Source: JBHELQ01 sp046262995 (GTDB lineage Bacteria; Actinomycetota; Thermoleophilia; Solirubrobacterales; Thermoleophilaceae). From it: DNA of 7,873 bases. The position numbers and the translations under genes were made by a program. How positions within the stretch are numbered: position 1 is the first letter of the stretch; the number at the start of each line of letters is the position of its first letter. This document shows, one piece after another, positions 1 to 6,610 of this stretch. A model generated the notes under the pieces. That model saw only the letters and a program-made list of their open reading frames with translations. It had not been told where the DNA came from and did no database searches. The stretch spans positions 1 to 7,873 of the forward strand of contig JBHELQ010000184.1 in the NCBI GenBank assembly GCA_046262995.1, given 5' to 3'.

Positions 1-1
1 C

Positions 2-643
2 CGGACGTTCCCGGTGCTCGTACTCGACGGTCAGGCGATCGGCGACTCGACACGGATCATCGAGACGCTCGAGCGCCTCCATCCCGATCCGCCGCTGTAT
101 CCCTCGGAGCCGCTTGCACGGCGGCGCGCGCTCGAGCTCGAGGACTTCTTCGACGAGGAGCTTGGCCCGGCCAGCCGCCTACTGACCTTCAGCTACCTGC
201 TGACGGACGCCGGCCTGCTGCTAGGCGCGGCCGTGCCGGAGCTGAAGGGCCCCCGGCTGTTCCTCGCGCGCGCGACGTTCCCGAGAATCAGGCGACAGCT
301 CCGAGCCGAGCTCGACATCGACCCAGTCGCCGTCGAGCACGCCTACGCGAAGCTTCACGCTGTGGCCGAGCGCTTCCGGCAGGCGCTTCAGCCGAGCGGC
401 TACCTCGTCGGTGACGGCTTCACGGTGGCCGATCTCACGCTCGCCTCGCTCCTGGGCCCGCCGGTGGCGCCTGAGCAGTTCCCCTATCCGCAGCCCCAAC
501 GCAGGCATCCTGCTCTGGCGCCGTTGCGGGCCGTCCTGGCTGAGAGCGGCCTGCTGGAATGGACGCGCGAGATCTACGCCCGGCACCGCAGCCCTTCGGC
601 TGAAGTCGCCGTGGCCCCGGAGCGCACGGGAGTGGCGGCATGA
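2..643 (+). CDS. Glutathione S-transferase-like protein, 5' end cut by window
   Basis: Soluble GST-fold protein. The reading frame is open from base 2, so the true start lies before the window and the GTG at 14 is internal. The first residues, RTFPVLVLDG, are the end of the thioredoxin-like N-terminal domain: the Pro before VLVLDG fits the conserved cis-Pro, and the following GDSTRIIETLE is the glutathione-contacting D/E-S motif with its helix. The rest is the all-helical C-terminal domain; GDGFTVADLTLASLL near residues 137-151 of the visible part is the N-capping box (T-x-x-D) typical of GSTs. The catalytic Ser/Tyr/Cys end is not visible, so class and substrate cannot be told. The stop codon overlaps the start of the secreted hydrolase gene (ATGA at 640-643), pointing to one operon with translational coupling. 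The fold call is firm; the enzymatic role is not. Confidence 0.85.
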   Translation, partial: RTFPVLVLDGQAIGDSTRIIETLERLHPDPPLYPSEPLARRRALELEDFFDEELGPASRLLTFSYLLTDAGLLLGAAVPELKGPRLFLARATFPRIRRQLRAELDIDPVAVEHAYAKLHAVAERFRQALQPSGYLVGDGFTVADLTLASLLGPPVAPEQFPYPQPQRRHPALAPLRAVLAESGLLEWTREIYARHRSPSAEVAVAPERTGVAA

Positions 644-1737
644 GTGGCGCTCGGCTTACGCGGCGTGCCCTGAGCATCGCGCTCTGCTGGGTCGGCGTGA
701 GCCTTGCAGCTCTGGCGGGGCCGGCCGCCGCCGAGGCGCGCGGGGTCGTCGACCTCCCCGTGGCCTTCAAGGTCAAGAACACGAACACCTCCGCCATGCC
801 GTGCCCGAGCGACGGTGCCGAGTACACGGTGCGCGGGGAGCTCGTGGGGCCGCGCTCGGCACTCGACAGACCGAAGTCACGAGCCGTGACGGTCTATCTG
901 CACGGCATCAACGTAGGCGGCTACATGTGGCGCCTCCCCGGCTTTCCACAGTTCGATCTCCCGAGCGCCCTGGCCGAGCTCGGCCACGTCTCGCTCGTGA
1001 TCGACGAGCTCGGCTACGACCGGAGCGACCACCCCAACGGGTTGCAGGCCTGCTTCGGCTCACAGGCCGACATCACTCATCAGATCGTCCAAGAGCTCAG
1101 GAATCGGGACTACGCCGTGTCCGGCGGGAGCCCCACGAGCTTCCAGAAGGTCATGCTGGGCGGCCATGACGTAGGCGCCCTGATCGCCGACATCGAGATC
1201 TACTCCTACCACGACGTCGACGGCCTCATACACCTCACCTGGGCAGATCAGGGCTTCACCCAGGAGGCCGAGACGAACTACGCCGATCTACTCCCGATCT
1301 GCGCCAGCGGCGGACAGCCGGCGGAGCAGGGGCCGCCCGACCGCGACGATCCGGCGGGCGGGCCCTCCGGCTACGTGCAGTTCCTGAGCGACGCGACGAT
1401 CCGCGAGGAGCAGCCGAATGTCGACTCTGCCGTGGTGGATCGCTTGATGCGACTCGTGAACCGGAACCCGTGCGGGGAGGAGTTCGGCATCCCGGAAGCG
1501 GCTCAGATCAACCCGCAGAAGCTTCCGGAGATCCACGTCCCGGTCCTCTACGGCTACGGCGAGCTCGAGTTCCTCTGGACGCAGGATGGCCTCGCGCAGG
1601 AGGCGCAGCTGTTCAGCGGCAGCAGGGACCTCACAACCGTGGTTTTCCGGAACACGGGTCATTTTCCGCAGTTCTCCCGCAACGCGTCCGTCTTCCAGTC
1701 GACCGTGGCGGACTGGCTGCGCGCTCACGGCGGCTGA
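640..1737 (+). CDS. Secreted alpha/beta hydrolase with Asp nucleophile
   Basis: A 365-residue alpha/beta-hydrolase-fold protein. Residues 1-31 look like a signal peptide: basic RLTRR, hydrophobic ALSIALCWVGVSLAALAG, and an A-A-A cleavage site, so the enzyme is probably exported. TRRAL is only weakly Tat-like. Fold landmarks are the HG of the oxyanion loop (88-89, in YLHGINVGG), the nucleophile elbow GGHDVGA with Asp177, an acidic candidate in GELEF (Glu310, or Glu308), and the catalytic His341 in NTGHFPQF. An Asp where lipases and esterases carry Ser is the pattern of epoxide hydrolases and haloalkane/haloacid-type hydrolases (GHDxG), so an ester intermediate on Asp177 is expected. The mature part has four Cys (55, 138, 221, 278), which could form two disulfides outside the cell. 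The ATG overlaps the upstream GST-like stop by 4 bases, so the two genes are probably cotranscribed. The substrate is unknown; I cannot place it in a characterised subfamily. Confidence 0.82.
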   Translation: MSGARLTRRALSIALCWVGVSLAALAGPAAAEARGVVDLPVAFKVKNTNTSAMPCPSDGAEYTVRGELVGPRSALDRPKSRAVTVYLHGINVGGYMWRLPGFPQFDLPSALAELGHVSLVIDELGYDRSDHPNGLQACFGSQADITHQIVQELRNRDYAVSGGSPTSFQKVMLGGHDVGALIADIEIYSYHDVDGLIHLTWADQGFTQEAETNYADLLPICASGGQPAEQGPPDRDDPAGGPSGYVQFLSDATIREEQPNVDSAVVDRLMRLVNRNPCGEEFGIPEAAQINPQKLPEIHVPVLYGYGELEFLWTQDGLAQEAQLFSGSRDLTTVVFRNTGHFPQFSRNASVFQSTVADWLRAHGG

Positions 1738-1785
1738 CGAAGGGGACGCCACTGGCGCGCCCGCCCGCTTTCGCTGGGAGGGCTG

Positions 1786-1800
1786 ATAGCTTCCGGACGA
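1786..1800 (+). promoter_or_regulatory. Probable -10 box of a leaderless ferritin promoter
   Basis: TAGCTT at 1787-1792 fits the actinobacterial -10 pattern TANNNT and lies 7 bases before the ATG at 1800, which is the normal distance from a -10 box to the transcription start. No Shine-Dalgarno sequence lies at a working distance: the only purine run, GGGAGGG at 1776-1782, is 17 bases from the ATG. The simplest reading is transcription starting at or next to the A of the start codon, giving a leaderless mRNA. No convincing -35 box is visible. Confidence 0.5.
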
Positions 1801-2330
1801 TGCCCGCGGAGCGCTTCGTACAGGAGTTGAACGAGCAGATCGGGCGTGAGTTCGGCGCCTCGCAGCAATACCTCTCTGCGGCGATCTGGTACGACGACCA
1901 GACCTTCCCGAGGCTGGCCAAGCTGTTCTACGACCAGTCGGTCGAGGAGCGCGGGCACGCGCTGATGATGGCCAGGTACCTGCTCGACTCCGGCGTGCGC
2001 CCGCGCATCCCGGGCGTGGGAGAGCCGCACACGGAGTTCGGCGATCTGGTGGAGCCGATCAGGATCGCGCTCGAGCAGGAGCGCAAGGTCACCGAGCAGA
2101 TCTCGAAGCTGGCCTCAGTGGCCCGGGACGAGTCGGACTACGTCAGCGAGCAGTTCGTGCAGTGGTTCCTCAAGGAGCAGGTCGAGGAGGTCGACCTGTT
2201 CTCGTCGCTGCTCGACGTGGCGGAGCGCTCGCGCGAGCGGCCGATGGACGTCGAGGACTACATCGCGCGCGAGGGGGTCGGCGGCGACGAGTCCGGCGAC
2301 CCCACCGCGCCACCCGCGGCCGGCGCCTAG
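1800..2330 (+). CDS. ftn: FtnA-type ferritin (non-haem iron storage)
   Basis: A 176-residue four-helix-bundle ferritin, expected to form a 24-subunit cytoplasmic cage that oxidises Fe(II) and stores iron as ferric mineral. The residues known from the E. coli FtnA ferroxidase centre fall at identical numbers here: Glu17, Glu50, His53, Glu94, Gln127 and Glu130, plus Tyr24. The third-site glutamates 49, 126 and 129 are also present. Helix motifs include QQYLSAAIWYDD and EERGHALMMARY. I see no typical haem-binding Met at the bacterioferritin position, so ferritin fits better than Bfr. The last 16 residues (GGDESGDPTAPPAAGA) look like a disordered tail. The start is ATG 1800: the open frame continues upstream to 1470, but that stretch overlaps the hydrolase gene and does not look like ferritin. 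This numbering, with its perfect match to FtnA, confirms the start. The gap from the upstream gene is 62 bases, and it probably has its own promoter. Confidence 0.93.
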   Translation: MPAERFVQELNEQIGREFGASQQYLSAAIWYDDQTFPRLAKLFYDQSVEERGHALMMARYLLDSGVRPRIPGVGEPHTEFGDLVEPIRIALEQERKVTEQISKLASVARDESDYVSEQFVQWFLKEQVEEVDLFSSLLDVAERSRERPMDVEDYIAREGVGGDESGDPTAPPAAGA

Positions 2331-2337
2331 CGCGGGT
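2312..2337. terminator. Possible bidirectional hairpin between convergent genes
   Basis: ACCCGCG (2312-2318) and CGCGGGT (2331-2337) form a perfect 7-bp GC-rich stem around a 12-base loop. The hairpin covers the ferritin stop codon and ends 8 bases before the stop of the convergent SnoaL-like gene. There is no T-tract on either strand, so if it stops transcription it does so as a non-canonical GC hairpin. The placement between converging genes is the main support. Confidence 0.3.
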
Positions 2338-2345
2338 CCTCGCCG

Positions 2346-2756
2346 CTACTCGCTCACGCCCGCGGCTTCGAGGGCTGCTTCGCGCGTCGGGAACCAGGTC
2401 ACCCGGATGACCTTGCCTTGACGGACGGTCCAGACGGCGGCGTGGTGCGACTCGACATCCACTCCGCTCGCACGTCCGCGGCTTCGGCTGGTCACCACCG
2501 AAACCACGTGCTCCCCCGCGTCGATCAGCTCGTCGGGGTTGTCCTCCCACTTCTCCCAGGCCTCGTACTGCGTTCGGAACCAGCTTCGAAGCCCCTCGTG
2601 GCCGTGCTGGATGCTCTCTTCCTCGAGCTCCCCGAACGCGCCGCGCGACATGTCCCACTCAACCTCCGGGTCGTACAACGAGAGGACCGCCTCGGCATCA
2701 CGGCGGGCCACGGCCTCATACAGCCGCCGCACGATCTCGACGTTCTCCCGCGACAT
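2346..2756 (-). CDS. SnoaL-like / NTF2-like domain protein
   Basis: A 136-residue single-domain protein of the SnoaL-like/NTF2-like cone-shaped alpha+beta fold. The start MSRENVEIVRRLYEAVARRD, then LYDPEVEWDMS, a HGHEGLRSWF stretch, DELIDAGEHVVSVV, and the end HHAAVWTVRQGKVIRVTWFPTREAALEAAG follow the order seen in the many paralogues of this family in actinobacteria. The family includes polyketide cyclases, epoxide hydrolases and ketosteroid isomerases, but most members are uncharacterised and no specific reaction can be assigned. The ATG at 2756 is preceded 8 bases upstream by GGGAGG (2765-2770, - strand), which supports this start. It lies 84 bases downstream of the FAD oxidase gene on the same strand and may be read through from it, though a candidate promoter lies in the gap. 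Confidence 0.85.
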   Translation of the reverse strand: MSRENVEIVRRLYEAVARRDAEAVLSLYDPEVEWDMSRGAFGELEEESIQHGHEGLRSWFRTQYEAWEKWEDNPDELIDAGEHVVSVVTSRSRGRASGVDVESHHAAVWTVRQGKVIRVTWFPTREAALEAAGVSE

Positions 2757-2770
2757 CCTCGCCGCCTCCC

Positions 2771-2799
2771 AGTATCCCGCCAGAAGGGTGGGGCGTCCA
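2771..2799 (-). promoter_or_regulatory. Candidate promoter for the SnoaL-like gene
   Basis: On the - strand TGGACG (2794-2799) and GATACT (2771-2776) are separated by 17 bases; each matches the sigma-70-type consensus TTGACA/TATAAT at 4 of 6 positions. Transcription would begin about 7 bases downstream, very close to the GGGAGG ribosome binding site, leaving a leader too short to hold all of it. Either the true start site is further up or the gene is cotranscribed with the FAD oxidase. Suggestive only. Confidence 0.3.
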
Positions 2800-2840
2800 T
2801 GCGGCGAGGAAGCCTGATGAGCGATTTTCGCTAAGGCGCC

Positions 2841-4301
2841 CTAGCGCGCAAGGTGGATTCCCAGCAGGCCAGGGACGGCGCAGGCCGCGCGGGTCAGCGG
2901 GTCAACCGGCAGACCCTGGTCCTCCAGCCGCTCGCGGCGCACCCACGCCCTCCGCACCAGCGCGCCGCCGAGCCAGGCGAGCGGCTCGGGAGGGACGCGC
3001 GCCGGGTCGGGCCCGGGTAGCGGCAGCCGGGCGGCTTCGTCGTCGCGCCCGAGCGCCCGCGATGCCAGCACCCGCCCGATGAGGTGCGACGGGCCTACGC
3101 CATTGCCGGTGTAGCCGAACGCGTAGTAGACCGGGCCGTCGGGCAGCCTGCCGACCTGCGGCAGGTGACTGGGGGAGACGTCGATCGGACCGCCCCAGGC
3201 GTGGGTGATGCGCCGCCCGCGGACCTGGGGGAACAGCCTGAGCAGGTCCCGCCGCACCTGTTCGACCACGGTGGGGTCCCGCTCGACCCCGGCGCTGCCG
3301 TGTGGACGCTTTTGGGGCCTATAGACCCCAAATCCGTCCACGCGACGCTGGTTTCCGTCCCGGCCGGCCCGCCGCATGAGCCGCCCGCCGCCCCAGCCGA
3401 AGGCAATTCGCCCGTCGCGGGTGGTCCTGAAGTAGTGCACGAGCGTCCGGCCGTCCGTGATCGACTCACCGCCGGTCCAGCCGAGCTCTTCGAGCAGGTC
3501 GGGCACGGGCTCGGTGAGCACGATGTGCGACGAGGCGACGGTCATCCGGTTCCGGAGCTGCCGCAGGCCGCGCAGCGCGGGGCCCGCGGCAATCACCGCG
3601 GCGCCGGCCTTCACCCGGCCGGAGCGGGTCTCGACCTCCACCGACCCGCTTCCTCCGCGCACACTCCGAACAGGGCAGTGCTCGAACAACCGGGCGCCGG
3701 GAGCCCCCTGGACGCGAGCCCGCAGACCGAGCGCGAGCCGGGCCGGCTGGACGGTGGCGGAGTCCGGGATCAGGATGCCGCCGCGCAGCAGCGGCGAGCC
3801 GCAGCGCTCACGCACCTCCTCCTGGTCGATGGGCCGGACGCTCTCGGGCGATCCCACGGCCGCGGCCGCCTCTATCGCCGCCGCTCCGACGCCCTCCGTG
3901 GCGTCGCTCGCGGCCGCCCGGATGTAGGGCGCCTTGCGGTACCAGGCGTCCACCTGCTGCTCCTCGCACCAGCGACCGATCGCATCGACCGTTTCGCTCG
4001 AAGCTTCGGCAAGCGCCCGCGCCCGCTCGTCGCCCAGCCGCTCGCGTAGCGCCGCGATCGAGATCCAGAGCGACTCGCAGAAGCCGCCGTTGCGCCCGCT
4101 CGGCCCGTGCCCGCAGACGTCCGCCTCGAGCAGCACCACGCGCGTGTCCGGCGCGGCGGCCAGCGCGTGCCAGGCGGTCCACAGCCCGGTGTAGCCACCG
4201 CCGACGATCACGAGGTCCGCGGAGACCTCGCCCTCGAGCGGAGGTGCGGGCTCGACCGGCCCGGCCTCCTCGAGCCACCACCCGTGGACCGTGTGAAGCA
4301 T
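2841..4301 (-). CDS. FAD-dependent amine/amino-acid oxidase (DAO family, PuuB-like)
   Basis: A 486-residue flavoprotein of the D-amino-acid oxidase (DAO) superfamily, closest in style to gamma-glutamylputrescine oxidase (PuuB/OrdL) and related amine oxidases. It should oxidise a C-N bond with FAD, releasing an aldehyde or oxoacid. Visible motifs, numbered from the ATG at 4301: the FAD dinucleotide fold DLVIVGGGYTG with GGGYTG at 34-39; acidic Glu59 ending strand 2 (VVLLEAD), which binds the ribose; GPSGRNGGF at 66-74; THAWGGPIDVSPSHLPQVG from about 366; and the C-terminal FAD loop GYTGNGVGPSHLIGR at 396-410. An in-frame TTG three codons upstream (4310) is an alternative start; neither has a clear ribosome binding site. 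Residues 321-334 are encoded by a palindromic element and sit in a stretch longer than I expect for the family. It is divergent from mmsA, suggesting a shared catabolic role. The exact substrate is not decidable. Confidence 0.87.
   Translation of the reverse strand: MLHTVHGWWLEEAGPVEPAPPLEGEVSADLVIVGGGYTGLWTAWHALAAAPDTRVVLLEADVCGHGPSGRNGGFCESLWISIAALRERLGDERARALAEASSETVDAIGRWCEEQQVDAWYRKAPYIRAAASDATEGVGAAAIEAAAAVGSPESVRPIDQEEVRERCGSPLLRGGILIPDSATVQPARLALGLRARVQGAPGARLFEHCPVRSVRGGSGSVEVETRSGRVKAGAAVIAAGPALRGLRQLRNRMTVASSHIVLTEPVPDLLEELGWTGGESITDGRTLVHYFRTTRDGRIAFGWGGGRLMRRAGRDGNQRRVDGFGVYRPQKRPHGSAGVERDPTVVEQVRRDLLRLFPQVRGRRITHAWGGPIDVSPSHLPQVGRLPDGPVYYAFGYTGNGVGPSHLIGRVLASRALGRDDEAARLPLPGPDPARVPPEPLAWLGGALVRRAWVRRERLEDQGLPVDPLTRAACAVPGLLGIHLAR
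3302..3341. repeat. Near-perfect 40-bp palindromic element inside the FAD oxidase gene
   Basis: On the + strand the arms run GTGGACG (3302-3308), two mismatched bases, TTTGGGG (3311-3317), one mismatch, then the self-complementary centre CTATAG (3319-3324), one mismatch, CCCCAAA (3326-3332), two mismatches, CGTCCAC (3335-3341). In all, 17 of 20 base pairs match around the centre at 3321.5, and weaker complementarity reaches 3297-3346. GC is about 55% against about 75% around it. In the - strand gene it reads in frame as VDGFGVYRPQKRPH, using TTT, TAT, CAA and AGG codons that neighbouring sequence avoids. The symmetry lies in the DNA rather than being demanded by the protein, which suggests an inserted palindromic repeat. 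Only one copy is in the window, so its repeat nature is inferred. Confidence 0.7.
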
Positions 4302-4421
4302 GGGCGGCAAGGCTTCCAGAGCTCACCGCGTGGCGCCAGCGCCTGAGCGGAGCAGGCGCCGCGCCTGGTCCCGCCGCTGCGTCCATTGGCGGCGGGGTGT
4401 CGCGGCTGCGACCATCTGAGC
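4302..4421. promoter_or_regulatory. Divergent control region between FAD oxidase and mmsA
   Basis: These 120 bases separate the divergent start codons and must hold both promoters unless transcripts are leaderless. Two GC-rich inverted repeats are visible: GCGCCTG (4339-4345) with CAGGCGC (4353-4359) around a 7-base spacer, and CCCGCCGC (4370-4377) with GCGGCGGG (4389-4396) around 11 bases. Either could be an operator for a regulator controlling both genes. In DNA this GC-rich such repeats also arise by chance. I find no convincing -10/-35 pair on either strand. Confidence 0.4.
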
Positions 4422-5891
4422 GTGAGCGCGACCACCCAGGTCCGCACGCTGGAGCTCTACGTAGGCGGCCGCTTCGAGCCGGCGAGCGGCGACGTCGAGC
4501 CGCTGGACGACCGCAATCCGGCGACCGGCGAGTCCCTCGCCCGTGTGCCGCTCTGCGGGACCGACGACGTCGATCGGGCCGTGCAGGCGGCGCGCGCCGC
4601 CCAACCCGCATGGCGCGAGACCTCCCCGCTCGTGCGGGCCCGAGCGGTCATGCGCCTGCGCGAGGAGCTGCACGCCCGGCGCGAGGAGCTTGCCCAGCTC
4701 GTGACGACGGACATGGGCAAGACGCTCTCTGACGCCCGCGGCGAGGTGCAGCGCGGCATCGAGTCCACCGAGGCCGCCACGGCGGCGCCGCACCTGCTGA
4801 AGGGCGAGTCGCTCGAGGGTGTGGCCGGCGGGGTGGACGTGCAGATGGTGCGCCAGCCCGTCGGCGTGGTGGCCGCCATCACGCCCTTCAACTTCCCGAT
4901 CATGATCCCGCTCTGGTTCCTGCCCTACGCCCTGGCGGCCGGGAATGCGGTGGTGCTGAAGCCGTCGGAGCTCGACCCTCTCCCCTCGGAGCTGCTGATG
5001 CGGATCGTGGACGGGATCGAGGAGCTGCCGCCCGGGATCGTGAACCTGGTGCACGGCGGCCAGGCTGCGGTCGAGTCGCTCTGCGACCACCCGGGCGTGG
5101 ACGCGGTCTCCTTCGTCGGCTCCGCGCCCGTCGCCCGCCTGGTGGCCGAGCGCGCCATCCGCTCGGGAAAGCGGGTGCAGGCCCTGGGCGGCGCCAAGAA
5201 CGCCATGGTCGTGATGCCGGACGCCGAGCCCGAGCTCACGACGAACGGGGTGCTCGGCTCGGCCTTCGGAGCGGCCGGGCAGCGCTGCCTGGCGGGCTCT
5301 GTGGCCGTGCTCGTGGGCAGCGACTCCGAGCAGGACGCATGGCGCGACCGCCTGGTTGCGGCCGCGAGCGAGCTGCGGGTCGGGGACGGCTCCGACCCGG
5401 ACACCGACGTCTGCCCGCTGGTCACGCCGGCCGCGCGCGAGCGCGTGGAAGGCGAGATCGCCGGGGCCCTGGAAGAAGGCGCCGAGCCGGCGCTCGACGG
5501 CCGCGGCGATCCCGGTCCGGGCGGCACGCAGCTCGGGCCCACGATCCTGGACAGCGTCGATCCCGAGAGCCGGGCTGCGCGCGAGGAGCTCTTCGGCCCC
5601 TTGCTGACACTGATCCGCACACCCGACCTGGCCGCCGCGCTCGATTGGGTGAACGGCTCGCGCTACGGCAACGCAGCGTCGATCTTCACGAGCTCGGGCA
5701 GCTCGGCGCGAGAGTTCCGCTACCAGGTGCAGGCGGGCATGCTGGGTGTGAACATCGGCGTGGCCGCTCCGGTCGCCTGGTTCCCGTTCGCCGGCTGGAA
5801 GGAGTCGATGAACGGCGACCTGCACGCCAACGGCCTGGACGCGATCGACTTCTACACGCGCAAGAAGGTCGTCACCTCGCGTTGGGGCTGA
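4422..5891 (+). CDS. mmsA: CoA-acylating (methyl)malonate-semialdehyde dehydrogenase
   Basis: A 489-residue cytoplasmic aldehyde dehydrogenase that converts methylmalonate semialdehyde to propionyl-CoA or malonate semialdehyde to acetyl-CoA, using NAD+ and CoA and releasing CO2. It acts in valine, inositol and beta-alanine breakdown. Numbered from GTG 4422: ITPFNFP (153-159); KPSE with the cofactor-binding Lys180; GSAPVA at 233-238, like the GSTPIA of this family; LGGAKN at 255-260; catalytic Cys289 in GAAGQRCLA; and the C-terminal FPFAGWKESMNGDLHANG...FYTRKKVVTSRW signature. The general-base Glu of hydrolysing ALDHs (E-L-G-G) is Ala254 here, as expected for the CoA-dependent branch. One small departure is SMNGDLH where I expect S-F-x-GDLH. 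A TTG at 4386 would add 12 residues, MAAGCRGCDHLS, unlike ALDH N-termini, so GTG is preferred. It is divergent from the FAD oxidase and convergent with the LOG-family gene. Confidence 0.92.
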   Translation: MSATTQVRTLELYVGGRFEPASGDVEPLDDRNPATGESLARVPLCGTDDVDRAVQAARAAQPAWRETSPLVRARAVMRLREELHARREELAQLVTTDMGKTLSDARGEVQRGIESTEAATAAPHLLKGESLEGVAGGVDVQMVRQPVGVVAAITPFNFPIMIPLWFLPYALAAGNAVVLKPSELDPLPSELLMRIVDGIEELPPGIVNLVHGGQAAVESLCDHPGVDAVSFVGSAPVARLVAERAIRSGKRVQALGGAKNAMVVMPDAEPELTTNGVLGSAFGAAGQRCLAGSVAVLVGSDSEQDAWRDRLVAAASELRVGDGSDPDTDVCPLVTPAARERVEGEIAGALEEGAEPALDGRGDPGPGGTQLGPTILDSVDPESRAAREELFGPLLTLIRTPDLAAALDWVNGSRYGNAASIFTSSGSSAREFRYQVQAGMLGVNIGVAAPVAWFPFAGWKESMNGDLHANGLDAIDFYTRKKVVTSRWG

Positions 5892-5897
5892 CTCGCG

Positions 5898-6608
<711 letters not shown>

Positions 6609-6610
6609 GG

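Noticed and set aside
1776..1782. GGGAGGG as ferritin ribosome binding site
   Set aside because: It lies 17 bases before the ATG, well beyond the usual 5-10, and upstream of the better-placed -10 box.
1470..1799. N-terminal extension of the ferritin frame by 110 codons
   Set aside because: It overlaps the hydrolase gene in another frame, resembles no ferritin sequence, and the ferroxidase residues match FtnA numbering only when the start is at 1800.
2820..2832. AGCGA-TTT-TCGCT hairpin downstream of the FAD oxidase gene
   Set aside because: A 5-bp stem with a 3-base loop and no following T-tract on the gene's strand is too weak to call a terminator.
3084..4049. 321-codon + strand open frame opposite the FAD oxidase
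   Set aside because: Antisense to an unmistakable DAO-family coding region; the product shows no recognisable domain.
4323..5825. 500-codon - strand open frame opposite mmsA
   Set aside because: Antisense shadow of a GC-rich gene with strong third-position bias; Arg/His/Gly-rich product with no known motif, while the + strand frame is a clear aldehyde dehydrogenase.
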